From: [Mycobacterium] fortunisiensis
Lineage (GTDB): Bacteria; Actinomycetota; Actinomycetes; Mycobacteriales; Mycobacteriaceae
Assembly (NCBI RefSeq): GCF_019050325.1
Contig: NZ_VOMB01000016.1
Span: 459,548-523,547, forward strand
Reading direction: 5' to 3'
DNA length: 64,000 nt
This document shows, in pieces, positions 36,291-44,008 of the stretch (the stretch's first letter is position 1; each line of letters opens with the position of its first letter). The position numbers and the translations under genes are program-made. The notes below the pieces were generated by a model. It had not been told where the DNA came from, searched no databases, and saw only the letters and a list, made by a program, of their open reading frames with translations.

Positions 36291-37512
36291 GGAACTCCCT
36301 TCCGGGGCGCGGCCACACATTCACTGCAACCAGTGTCGCGAGTGTAGCCAGTGCGGCCAGGCACAGGGCGGCAACGGCTTGGCCGAGCGTGGCGCCGATC
36401 CAACCGGCCACCGGGTAGGTGAGCAGAAAGCCGGCATGAGACAGCGAAAACTGTGCCGAGAAGACTTCGGAGCGGTCCCCGGCGGTGGAGTTTCGGCGCA
36501 GCAGCCGCGGCGCCGGCATGCTGACCATCGCCGTCCCCACACCCAGGGCCGGCCACAGCGCTGCCAGCGCGATCCACCCGGTGAGCCCGTTCGGTGCGGC
36601 AGCCAGGAAAAGCGCTGTCGCACTCAGCCCCGCGGCGCATGTCACTGCACCGGCGAGCATCACCGTCCGGTCCGAGGTGATCAGCAGAATTCGTGGGGCA
36701 CCGAGGGCGGCCAGCAAGGACCCTCCGCCGTAGCAGGCCAATGCGACGGCCAAGCCCGTTTCTCCGGCCCCGAGCAGGTCGCCCACGTACACCACGGTGT
36801 TGACCATCACGAGCCCGGTCGCCGCGGCGACCACCAGGTTCAACGCCAGCAGCGCGCGTAAGTCGGCTGCCGACCACATGATCCGGGCCCCGCGCCAGAC
36901 CCGATCCCGAAATGGTTGCGGCCGTGTCCTTTCCGGTGCTCCTGGTAGCCGTACCGAGAGGATCGCCGTGGCCGAGGACAGGAATCCGGCAACGGTTCCC
37001 AGGAACAAGGCGGGGTAGTCGAGCACGGTGAGCAGGGCCGCGGCCAGCACCGGGCTGGCCAGCGACTCCAGGTCGTAGGCCATGCGCGACAGTGACAGCG
37101 CCTGGGTGTAGGTGTGCTCGTCGCTCAGGGTCGCGGCGATCACGGACTGGAAGGCGGGCGTGAACGTGGCCGAGGCCGCTTGCAGAACGAAGACCAAAAG
37201 GTAGATCTGCCACACAGATTCGACGAATGGCAGAGCCAGGGCGACTGCGGCACGCAGCACGTCGGTGGCGATGAGCAGCGCCCGGGCCGGCACGCGTACG
37301 GTCGCCGCGGCCATCAGGGGTGCGACGAATACGTAGGCCGCCATCTTGATCGTCAGGGCTGTTCCCAGCACGGTCCCGGCGTTTCTGCCGGCCATGTCGT
37401 GGGCCAGCAGTCCAAGCGCCACGGTGAGCAGGCCGGTGCCGAGCAGCGCCACGACTTGGGCGCTGTACAGGCGTTGGAACGCAGGATCGTGCAGTGGGTG
37501 GACGCTCGTCAC
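36235..37512 (-). CDS. MFS transporter, probable exporter
   Basis: 425 aa from GTG 37512. Twelve hydrophobic spans; N-terminal FQRLYSAQVVALLGTGLLTVA and FTPAFQSVIAATLSDEH resemble enterobactin/drug exporters of the MFS-3 type. First gene of a two-gene unit with the ArsR repressor, which suggests a metal, or a toxic small molecule, as substrate. The substrate cannot be named. A perfect 16-bp inverted repeat lies 20 bp upstream of the start. Confidence 0.87.
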   Translation of the reverse strand: MTSVHPLHDPAFQRLYSAQVVALLGTGLLTVALGLLAHDMAGRNAGTVLGTALTIKMAAYVFVAPLMAAATVRVPARALLIATDVLRAAVALALPFVESVWQIYLLVFVLQAASATFTPAFQSVIAATLSDEHTYTQALSLSRMAYDLESLASPVLAAALLTVLDYPALFLGTVAGFLSSATAILSVRLPGAPERTRPQPFRDRVWRGARIMWSAADLRALLALNLVVAAATGLVMVNTVVYVGDLLGAGETGLAVALACYGGGSLLAALGAPRILLITSDRTVMLAGAVTCAAGLSATALFLAAAPNGLTGWIALAALWPALGVGTAMVSMPAPRLLRRNSTAGDRSEVFSAQFSLSHAGFLLTYPVAGWIGATLGQAVAALCLAALATLATLVAVNVWPRPGREFHGSTARKPFVTVAGQPGP

Positions 37513-37531
37513 ACCGACAGTATGTCAATTA

Positions 37532-37547
37532 GTGCGCAGTTGCGCAC
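37532..37547. promoter_or_regulatory. Candidate ArsR operator
   Basis: GTGCGCAGTTGCGCAC is a perfect 7-2-7 inverted repeat, 20 bp upstream of the MFS start and surrounded by AT-rich sequence (CAATTA, ATATTG). This is the usual place and symmetry for an ArsR/SmtB site and fits autoregulation of the MFS-arsR unit. Confidence 0.65.
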
Positions 37548-37580
37548 ATATTGTTTGCGACTTGGTGGGGTTGGCGACCC

Positions 37581-38240
37581 TCAGCAGTCCTGTGCCGGCC
37601 GGGCGAGCAGTTCGTCGAGGAAACCGGCTGCCTCGCGTCCGGCGCGCTCCACATCGCCGGCGGCAATCGCCTCGATCAGTTCGTCGTGGCCGAACATCCC
37701 GCCGGGCTCGGCGCTGGCGGTCGCGACGCTGGCGGTGATCGCCTCGAGCAGGCCGCGGTAGAGCTCGATCAGGATCGGGTTGTGTGAAGCGCGCACGACG
37801 GCCAGGTGGAACTCGGTGTCGGACCGGGTGAACTGCTCATGATCGCTGGTGTCGGTGTGTGCCAGCAGGGCGCGCAGCTCGGCGAGATCCGCGTCGGTGC
37901 GCGCCGTGGCGGCCAGCCGGGCGCCTTCTACTTCGAGGCAGCGCCGCACCTGGAGCACGTCGCGCAGCTCGGACCCGCACAGCCGGCGCAGCGCCGCCGA
38001 GACCTCGCTGGTGGCTCGGACGTAGGTGCCGTCGCCCTGCCGGACTTCGAAGATGCCGTTGTGTGCCAGTGCGCGGATCGCCTCGCGCACGGTGTTGCGG
38101 CCCACGCCCAGTGCCTCGACCAGCTCGGGCTCGGTGGGAATCCGGCTGTCGACCGGCCATTCGCCGGAGGTGACCAGGGTGCGCAGCTGCTCGATGACCT
38201 GGTCGACCAGGCCCGTGCGTCGCGTTGTGGCGAGCGGCAC
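37581..38240 (-). CDS. GntR-family regulator, FadR/FCD subfamily
   Basis: 219 aa from GTG 38240 (ribosome site AAAGGAT). N-terminal winged helix (SRIPTEPELVEALGVGRNTVREAIRALAHNGIFEV, the FadR pattern) and an all-helical FCD ligand domain with metal-binding residues (DTEFHLAVVRASHNPILIELY and the GHDELIEAIAAGD His). Ligands of such proteins are small organic acids. Divergent from an MFS gene with 47 bp between starts, its likely target. Confidence 0.9.
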   Translation of the reverse strand: MPLATTRRTGLVDQVIEQLRTLVTSGEWPVDSRIPTEPELVEALGVGRNTVREAIRALAHNGIFEVRQGDGTYVRATSEVSAALRRLCGSELRDVLQVRRCLEVEGARLAATARTDADLAELRALLAHTDTSDHEQFTRSDTEFHLAVVRASHNPILIELYRGLLEAITASVATASAEPGGMFGHDELIEAIAAGDVERAGREAAGFLDELLARPAQDC

Positions 38241-38253
38241 TCAATAATCCTTT

Positions 38254-38280
38254 CATCCAATCATGGGATGTATGGCATCC
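38254..38280. promoter_or_regulatory. Candidate GntR operator region
   Basis: CATCC at 38254, GGATG at 38266 and CATCC at 38276 make two overlapping inverted arrangements, CATCC-N7-GGATG and GGATG-N5-CATCC, filling most of the 47-bp divergent gap between the GntR-type and MFS starts. The site would control both genes. Confidence 0.55.
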
Positions 38281-38287
38281 TAGCCGG

Positions 38288-39541
38288 ATGGGTCGGACCG
38301 CGGACAGGAAAACGCTGAACAGTTACGAGCACGAATTGGAGCTCGAGCTGGACGGCGCCGTAGAGGTCCGCCCGGCGACGATGGCGGCCGGTGGCGCGCT
38401 GCTGGTCGTGGCGGTCATCTTGACCGCACTGAACTTGCGCCCGGCGATCACCAGCATCGGACCGGTCCTCGGCGAGATGCGGGAATCGCTCGGCGCCTCG
38501 GCGGTGTGGGCCGGTGCGCTGACCACTCTGCCGGGGCTGTGCTTTGCCGCGGCGGGTCTGGCCGCGCCGTGGCTGGCGCGGCGGGTCGGATTGGGCCGGG
38601 CCATCTCGCTGGCGCTGGTGGTGCTGAGCATCGGGCTGGTCCTGCGGGTGCTCGACGGTCCGTACGTGGTGATCGGCGGGACACTGGTGGCCACCGCCGG
38701 TATCGCACTGGTCAACGTCCTCATCCCGGTGGTGATCAAGGGCTCGTTCCCGGCGCAGATCGGGCTGATGACGGGTATCTACACCGCAGCGCTGCAAGGT
38801 GGTGGGGCGCTGGGGTCGGCGATCACGCCGCCGCTGGAATCCGTGCTCGGTGGTTGGCGTGGTGCTCTCGGTTCCTGGGCCGTGGTGTCGGCCGTGGCGC
38901 TGTTGTTCTGGCTCGTCGGCGCGCGCGGAATCCGTCAGGCCGGCACGCGGGAATCGGTGGCCGACGGGTCCGGTCGGTCGCTGCTGCGCAGTCCGCTGGC
39001 CTGGACGGTCACCCTGTTCTTCGGCTGCCAGGCGTTCTTGGCCTACATCGTCATGGGGTGGTTGCCCGAGGTGTTCATCGACAGCGGGGTCGGCAAGACC
39101 GATGCCGGTCTGCTGGTGGGGTTGGTGTCGATCCTGGCCGTGCCGATCAGCCTGACGATTCCGCCACTGGCGGCCAAGCAGAAGAACCAGAGTGGCTGGA
39201 TCGTGGCACTGGGCGTGATCGGGATCATCGGCATGATCGGTCTGCTCGTGGATCCTGGTGCGGCGCCGCTGGTGTGGAGTTTCTTCGTGGGGATCGGCAT
39301 GAGTGTGTTCTCGCTGGCGCTCACCGTGATTGCCCTGCGGGCCCGCGATGCCGAGGACACCGCACGGCTGTCCGGCATGGTGCAGGGATTCGGTTACCTG
39401 CTGGCCGGGGTCGGTCCGTTCCTGTTCGGACTGCTGCACGACATGACCGGCAGCTGGACCGCCCCGTGGGTCATGGTGCTGGTGGTCTACCTGGTGCAGA
39501 TGGTGGCGGGCGCACTGGCCGGCCGGAATCGCTACGTCTGA
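38288..39541 (+). CDS. MFS transporter, CynX/NimT family
   Basis: 417 aa from ATG 38288. Twelve spans, with the family-typical ALNLRPAITSIGPVLGEMRESLG in the first span and loop, GLMTGIYTAALQGGGALGSA in the middle and GYLLAGVGPFLFGLLHDMTGSW near the end. Members move cyanate, nitroimidazole-like compounds or other small anions. The divergent GntR gene and shared operator suggest induction by an organic acid. The substrate is unknown. Confidence 0.87.
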   Translation: MGRTADRKTLNSYEHELELELDGAVEVRPATMAAGGALLVVAVILTALNLRPAITSIGPVLGEMRESLGASAVWAGALTTLPGLCFAAAGLAAPWLARRVGLGRAISLALVVLSIGLVLRVLDGPYVVIGGTLVATAGIALVNVLIPVVIKGSFPAQIGLMTGIYTAALQGGGALGSAITPPLESVLGGWRGALGSWAVVSAVALLFWLVGARGIRQAGTRESVADGSGRSLLRSPLAWTVTLFFGCQAFLAYIVMGWLPEVFIDSGVGKTDAGLLVGLVSILAVPISLTIPPLAAKQKNQSGWIVALGVIGIIGMIGLLVDPGAAPLVWSFFVGIGMSVFSLALTVIALRARDAEDTARLSGMVQGFGYLLAGVGPFLFGLLHDMTGSWTAPWVMVLVVYLVQMVAGALAGRNRYV

Positions 39542-39554
39542 GCCCATCCGACTG

Positions 39555-39577
39555 CCTCACAACTACCACTTGTGAGG
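39555..39577. promoter_or_regulatory. LysR-type box upstream of the TDT permease
   Basis: CCTCACAA-N7-TTGTGAGG, a perfect 8-7-8 inverted repeat with the T-N11-A core typical of LysR sites, 46 bp before the permease start. The same TCACAA-N7-TTGTGA core recurs at the LysR gene's own promoter (41756). Confidence 0.75.
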
Positions 39578-39622
39578 CCACAATCCTGCGGCAGCTACCG
39601 ATGGCCGGTGCCGGTCACCACC

Positions 39623-40777
39623 ATGGGTGTGGTGACCACCTACACAGCCGCCTATACGGCGCAGCGGCCGTTCCACACCGGATGGTTGGACGAATCGGAC
39701 AGTGCCGGTGCGGTGTTCGTCGGCTCGGTCTTCCGGCACATCACGCCGAACTGGTTCGCCTCGGTGATGGGTACCGGCATCGTCGCGACGGCCGCCGCCA
39801 CGCTGCCACTACAGCTGCCGGGCCTGCACGAATTCGCGGTGCTGGTATGGATTCTCGCCGGTGCCACGCTGGTGGTGCTGTCGGCAGCGTTTGCCACCCA
39901 CTGGATTCGGTACCGTGATCAGGCGAAAGCCTATGCGGCGCACCACGTGATGGGCCAGTTCTACGGCGCTCCGGCGATGGCGCTGCTCACCGTCGGCGCG
40001 GGTGCGATGATGCTCGGGCGCGGCGTCCTCGGCCCGAGCGTGGCCGTGACGCTGGACGTGGCGCTGTGGACCGCCGGAACGGCTCTGGGCCTGGTTGTCA
40101 GCGTGTGGCTGCCGTTCGCGATGATCACCCGGGCGGATCGCCGTGACGTGGCGGTGGTGCCGGCCTGGATGATGCCGGTGGTTTCGCCGATGGTGTCGGC
40201 CTCCACCGGAGCACTGCTCCTGGCGCATCTCGGCCCCGGGCAGGCGGGAATGACGCTGCTGGTGGCCTGCTACGCCATGTTCGGACTGAGCCTGCTGGCC
40301 GGCCTGATCACCACGACGATGGTGTATTCACGGCTCATGCACGGCGGTTTCAGTGAGGTGCAGGCGATTCCGACGGTGTGGATCGTGCTGGGTGTCGTGG
40401 GGCAGTCGATCACGGCGGCGAATCTGCTGGCCGCGCATGCCGGTTCAGTCTCCTCAGATGCGGCCATGCTCTCGGCGTTGCACGCATTCGGCATCGTCTA
40501 CGGCTTGGTGATGGGCGGTTTCGGGGCGTTCGTGTTCTGCCTCGCAGCGGCGCTGACGGTGCACGCGGCGCGGCGCGGATTGTCGTTCAGCCTGACCTGG
40601 TGGAGTTTCACCTTCCCGGTGGGGACCTGCGTCACGGGTGCGTCCGCGTTGGCGGCGGCCACCGGCGCGGTGGTCGTCTCCTGGCTTGCGGTGGCGTTGT
40701 ACGTGCTGCTGCTCGGGGCCTGGGCGACCGTGGCCGCCAACACCATCCGCCGGATGCGCCCTCTCCTGCGCGGCTGA
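39623..40777 (+). CDS. TDT-family (TehA/C4-dicarboxylate) transporter
   Basis: 384 aa from ATG 39623; an open frame continues upstream to 39572 but would overlap the LysR box. Ten spans with family pattern HITPNWFASVMGTGIVATAAA at the N-terminus, HVMGQFYGAPAMALLTVGAG and WWSFTFPVGTCVTGASALA. The TehA fold conducts anions (tellurite-resistance TehA, SLAC1, malate exporters, sulfite Ssu1). Convergent with the LysR gene, whose box lies in this promoter, so the regulator probably senses a transported acid or sulfite. Confidence 0.86.
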   Translation: MGVVTTYTAAYTAQRPFHTGWLDESDSAGAVFVGSVFRHITPNWFASVMGTGIVATAAATLPLQLPGLHEFAVLVWILAGATLVVLSAAFATHWIRYRDQAKAYAAHHVMGQFYGAPAMALLTVGAGAMMLGRGVLGPSVAVTLDVALWTAGTALGLVVSVWLPFAMITRADRRDVAVVPAWMMPVVSPMVSASTGALLLAHLGPGQAGMTLLVACYAMFGLSLLAGLITTTMVYSRLMHGGFSEVQAIPTVWIVLGVVGQSITAANLLAAHAGSVSSDAAMLSALHAFGIVYGLVMGGFGAFVFCLAAALTVHAARRGLSFSLTWWSFTFPVGTCVTGASALAAATGAVVVSWLAVALYVLLLGAWATVAANTIRRMRPLLRG

Positions 40778-40789
40778 ACCCGGTGGCAC

Positions 40790-41734
40790 TCACGCCCGAC
40801 GTTGATGCGCGGCGATATGGGCGAGGAGATCGCGGACCGCCCCGGCCGGCGGGGTGCGACCGCCTGACCAGATGGCACGCAGTTCGCGCCGCAGGTCCAG
40901 TCCGGCGACGGGCACCTCATGTAAGCGGCCGAGGGTGAGATCGTCGTCGACGGCCAGCCGGCTCATCACGGCCGGCCCGGCGCCGGCGAGAACCGCGGCG
41001 CGCATCGCGGCCGCCGAGGACAATTCGATGGCCGGCTCGGACTGGGGGCTCGACGGACCCACTGCGGCGCGCAGCGCGGCGCTGAGGGATTCCCTTGTGC
41101 CCGAGCCGGTCTCGCGTGACACCAACGCTATCTTGTTGAGCTCGGCGGGGCTGATCGGAGTGGATCGGTGGGCCCACTTGTGATCCGGAGGTACCACGGT
41201 GACCAGTTCATCGTGGGCGATCGTCCGACTGTGCAGTCCGCGTGGCGTGCCGGGGCTTTCGATGAAGCCGAGGTCGGCGGATCCGTCGAGCACCGCGGCG
41301 ATCACCTGGTCGCTGTTGGCTGAGGTGAGGATGACCTGGGGTGCGGCGGCGTCCCGGCGGGCGGCCTCGGCCTGCAGCGAGACGAGCCATCTTGGCATCA
41401 GTTGCTCTGCGATGGTCAGGCTGGCCGCGACGGTGACGCGGCTGCGGCTCTCGCTGCGCATCGCGGCCAGGCCGGCATCGACCCGGTGCGCGACGTCGAG
41501 CAACTGGCCGGCCCATTCGGCGACGACGGCGCCGGCCGCGGTCAGCCGCGACCCCCGGGGGCTGCGCTGCACCAGCCGTACCCCGGTCTGGGATTCGATG
41601 GCCGCCAGCCGCGAGGACACCGCCTGCTGAGTGAGACCCAGCTCACGCCCGGCGGCGCCCAGGCTGCCGGTGCGCGCGATGGCCAGCAGCACTTCGAACG
41701 CTGCCAGCTCGGGCATCCGGGTGCTCAGCGGCAT
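40790..41734 (-). CDS. LysR-family transcriptional regulator
   Basis: 314 aa from ATG 41734 (ATG 41716 equally possible). Winged helix AFEVLLAIARTGSLGAAGRELGLTQQAVSSRLAAIE, then a periplasmic-binding-like effector domain (VTVAASLTIAEQLMPRWL, ADLGFIESPG, ALVSRETGSGTRESLSAAL), closest to CysB/YeiE/YeiH-regulator types. It is convergent with the TDT permease gene and divergent from the aroG leader. Matching boxes in both promoters point to control of the permease and itself. Confidence 0.9.
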   Translation of the reverse strand: MPLSTRMPELAAFEVLLAIARTGSLGAAGRELGLTQQAVSSRLAAIESQTGVRLVQRSPRGSRLTAAGAVVAEWAGQLLDVAHRVDAGLAAMRSESRSRVTVAASLTIAEQLMPRWLVSLQAEAARRDAAAPQVILTSANSDQVIAAVLDGSADLGFIESPGTPRGLHSRTIAHDELVTVVPPDHKWAHRSTPISPAELNKIALVSRETGSGTRESLSAALRAAVGPSSPQSEPAIELSSAAAMRAAVLAGAGPAVMSRLAVDDDLTLGRLHEVPVAGLDLRRELRAIWSGGRTPPAGAVRDLLAHIAAHQRRA

Positions 41735-41755
41735 GCCCAGGATGGTAGATCGCGG

Positions 41756-41774
41756 TCACAAGGGCCGCTTGTGA
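41756..41774. promoter_or_regulatory. LysR-type box in the lysR/aroG intergenic region
   Basis: TCACAA-N7-TTGTGA, same core as at 39555. It is 22 bp upstream of the LysR start and 9 bp before the proposed -35 of the aroG leader promoter, so binding could affect both directions. Confidence 0.72.
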
Positions 41775-41782
41775 ACGGCCGG

Positions 41783-41813
41783 TTGGAGTATCGCGGCGGC
41801 GGTGGTGTAGCCT
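41783..41813 (+). promoter_or_regulatory. Proposed promoter of the aroG leader
   Basis: TTGGAG (41783-41788) and TAGCCT (41808-41813, TANNNT type) with a 19-bp spacer. The -10 ends 7 bp before the leader GTG at 41821, which would give a leaderless transcript, common in mycobacteria. Confidence 0.5.
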
Positions 41814-41820
41814 GGCCGAC

Positions 41821-41895
41821 GTGACTATCGGTGTGTGTGCCGGCTATTGGCGCTTTATCGAGGCTCCGGGCGGAGCCGATAAAGCGCAGCACTAA
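41821..41895 (+). CDS. Aromatic-amino-acid leader peptide of the DAHP synthase gene
   Basis: 24-codon reading frame, GTG 41821 to TAA 41893, encoding V-T-I-G-V-C-A-G-Y-W-R-F and then I-E-A-P-G-G-A-D-K-A-Q-H. Tyr, Trp and Phe codons fall at positions 9, 10 and 12, immediately before and inside the left arm of a strong RNA hairpin (41850-41887). This is the layout of a ribosome-mediated attenuator: scarcity of a charged aromatic tRNA would stall the ribosome there and change folding downstream. A leader (aroR) ahead of the class I DAHP synthase gene aroF is known in Corynebacterium glutamicum, which supports the call. Confidence 0.78.
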   Translation: MTIGVCAGYWRFIEAPGGADKAQH

Positions 41896-41997
41896 GCACG
41901 CATCCACCCGGAGCCCAGGCAGTGACCATCGGTCGCTGCCTTTCGTCATTACAGGGCGCCGGACTTTTTCAGGTGCCCACCACCAGGAAGGCACCTG
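41850..41997 (+). promoter_or_regulatory. Attenuator region: competing RNA hairpins before aroG
   Basis: Hairpin 1: GCGCTTTATC (41850-41859) pairs with GATAAAGCGC (41878-41887), continued by GGCTCC/GGAGCC after a 2-nt bulge. Competing stem: GGCTCCGGG (41862-41870) pairs perfectly with CCCGGAGCC (41907-41915). Hairpin 2: 41917-41927 with 41931-41941 (11 pairs, one G-U). Hairpin 3: CAGGTGCC (41970-41977) with GGCACCTG (41990-41997), covering part of the ribosome site AGGAAGG; it competes with GGGCGCC (41954) pairing to GGTGCCC (41972). A T5 run is at 41965-41969. Control could be by termination, translation or both. Confidence 0.7.
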
Positions 41998-42001
41998 AGA
42001 A

Positions 42002-43060
42002 ATGAATCTGGCGCAGATCGCCGACGCCCCCGCCACATCGGACCGGCGCGTCCGCAGTTTCAGCGCGATACCCAGCCCGCACGATGTGCTCACCGAATTC
42101 CCGTTGGGGCAGCGCCGCGCCGCGCGGGTGGCCCGCGACCGCGAGGAGATCGCGGACATCCTTGCCGGCCACGACGACCGGTTGCTGGTTGTGGTCGGAC
42201 CCTGTTCGGTGCATGATCCGGCGGCCGCCCTGGAGTACGCGACGCGGCTGGTGAAGCTGGCCGACGAGCTCAAGGACCAACTGAAGATCGTGATGCGGGT
42301 GTACTTCGAGAAGCCGCGCACCACGATCGGCTGGAAGGGCCTGATCAACGATCCGGGCATGGACGGCACTTTCGACGTGACCCGCGGCTTGCGCGTGGCC
42401 CGTCAGCTGCTGCTCGACATCATCGACATCGGCCTGCCGGTCGGGTGTGAGTTCCTGGAGCCCACCAGCCCGCAGTACATCGCCGATGCGGTGGCCTGGG
42501 GTGCGATCGGCGCGCGGACCACCGAGTCGCAGGTGCACCGGCAGCTGGCGTCGGGTTTGTCGATGCCGGTGGGGTTCAAGAACGGTACCGACGGCAACAT
42601 TCAGGTCGCCGTCGACGGAGTGAAAGCCGCTGCCGCCGAACATGTTTTCTTCGGTATGGACGATCTGGGACGTGGCGCGGTGGTGAGCACCGCGGGTAAC
42701 GAGGATTGCCACGTGATCCTGCGCGGCGGCACCGACGGCCCGAACTACGGCGCCGACGCGGTGACCGAGGCGGCGGCAAAACTGGCCGGCGCGGGACTTC
42801 CCGGTCGGGTCGTGATCGACTGCAGTCACGCCAATTCCGGCAAGGACCATGTCCGTCAGGCCGCGGTGGCCGGCGAGGTGGCCCAGCTGGTGCGTGACGG
42901 GTTGCCGATCAGTGGGGTGATGCTGGAAAGCTTCCTGGTGGCCGGCGCCCAGTCACCCGAGGCGCGTCCGCTCACCTACGGGCAGTCGGTCACCGACAAG
43001 TGCATGGATTGGGACGCCACCGATCTGGTGTTGCGGGAGCTCGCCAAGCACGAGGGCTAA
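42002..43060 (+). CDS. aroG: 3-deoxy-7-phosphoheptulonate (DAHP) synthase, class I
   Basis: First step of the shikimate pathway, condensing phosphoenolpyruvate and erythrose 4-phosphate. 352 aa from ATG 42002. It is the short class I-alpha type (AroF/G/H of E. coli), not the 460-aa class II enzyme that is standard in mycobacteria. Landmarks: LLVVVGPCSVHDPAAALEYA, MRVYFEKPRTTIGWKGLIND, GARTTESQVHRQLASGLSMP, VGFKNGTDGN, CHVILRGG and VIDCSHANSGK (metal and substrate residues). It has an attenuator-like leader. A second, class II, enzyme is probably encoded elsewhere. The symbol aroG is generic; aroF would be equally valid. Confidence 0.95.
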   Translation: MNLAQIADAPATSDRRVRSFSAIPSPHDVLTEFPLGQRRAARVARDREEIADILAGHDDRLLVVVGPCSVHDPAAALEYATRLVKLADELKDQLKIVMRVYFEKPRTTIGWKGLINDPGMDGTFDVTRGLRVARQLLLDIIDIGLPVGCEFLEPTSPQYIADAVAWGAIGARTTESQVHRQLASGLSMPVGFKNGTDGNIQVAVDGVKAAAAEHVFFGMDDLGRGAVVSTAGNEDCHVILRGGTDGPNYGADAVTEAAAKLAGAGLPGRVVIDCSHANSGKDHVRQAAVAGEVAQLVRDGLPISGVMLESFLVAGAQSPEARPLTYGQSVTDKCMDWDATDLVLRELAKHEG

Positions 43061-43872
43061 CTACCGGTCGGCTTGCGGTACCGGCGGCTGGGGTCGCGGT
43101 CGAGCCGTGCCGGGCGATCTGGGTCGAGCTCGATCAGGACGTCGTCGCTCGCGTCGCGCGGTGCACTGAAGACGACGACGGCTGCCCCCGGCAACGGAAC
43201 CCGGGAATGGTGGGCGATCATGTTAGCGGTCACCGCCCGGCGCCCGGTGGGGCTCTCGAAGGCGACGGTGACGCTGAACTGCGGGTCGTCCGCGGTCCAG
43301 CGGTCCAGGAAGTTCACGTTGCGCAGCTCGCCGGGGGACCGGACACCGTGCCGGCGCAGCGCCGCCAGTCGGTCCTGGCGGGCGCGGGTGTAGCGGATTC
43401 CGCGCCAGGCAGCGCCGGTGGCGATCGCCGCCACGGCAGTGCAGCCGATGCTTAGCAGGGCGAGGATGCCGCCGGTGGTTCCCCGCAACCAGAGTGCGGC
43501 CTCCAGTAGTCCGAAGGCCACTCCGGCCAGCGCCGTCAGGAGCGCAATCTGAGTGCCGGTGCGGTGCTGACCGAAGGTGCGGCGAGCCTCGTCGGCGAGA
43601 ATATCGGTGACGATCGCGGGCGCGAACGTGGCCAGCAGCATGGCCATGAACTGCCATGGTGGCGGTGGCGGCGGATGGCTCAGCGCATGGAAACAGAACG
43701 CGGCCCAGACGGTGACCACCATCCACAAGACGAAGCTGAGCACTGCGAAAAGCCGCAGCGTTTCGGAGGGTTCGGAGACCGGCACGGTAATCCGACCGTG
43801 CTTTTCCACGGTGGAGAACCGCGGGAGTGAATATTCCCGCGAGTGCGCCTGCGGCGCGCCGTCCGCGACCAT
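43057..43872 (-). CDS. Membrane protein of unknown function
   Basis: 271 aa from ATG 43872, with ribosome site AGGAG; a GTG lies nine codons upstream. Four spans: about residues 50-70 (FAVLSFVLWMVVTVWAAFCF), 80-98 after a HPPPPPP linker, and two near 115-160 (ALLTALAGVAFGLLEAALWL, GILALLSIGCTAVAAIATGA). The soluble C-terminal half is Arg- and Asp-rich (RRHGVRSPGELRNVNFLD, VAFESPTGRRAVTAN). I do not recognise a family. It overlaps the aroG stop by four bases, convergently. Confidence 0.72.
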   Translation of the reverse strand: MVADGAPQAHSREYSLPRFSTVEKHGRITVPVSEPSETLRLFAVLSFVLWMVVTVWAAFCFHALSHPPPPPPWQFMAMLLATFAPAIVTDILADEARRTFGQHRTGTQIALLTALAGVAFGLLEAALWLRGTTGGILALLSIGCTAVAAIATGAAWRGIRYTRARQDRLAALRRHGVRSPGELRNVNFLDRWTADDPQFSVTVAFESPTGRRAVTANMIAHHSRVPLPGAAVVVFSAPRDASDDVLIELDPDRPARLDRDPSRRYRKPTGS

Positions 43873-44008
43873 GTGGGTGCTCCTGTCTGTCGGAGTCACC
43901 AGTATCGCCGGCCCGTCGGGCCGATCGCCGGGAACGGCAGGTCGACCACGGCGATTCTCACGAATTACTCACCGCGGCAACAGGGATCGGTCAGAGACCG
44001 CCTTCGCG

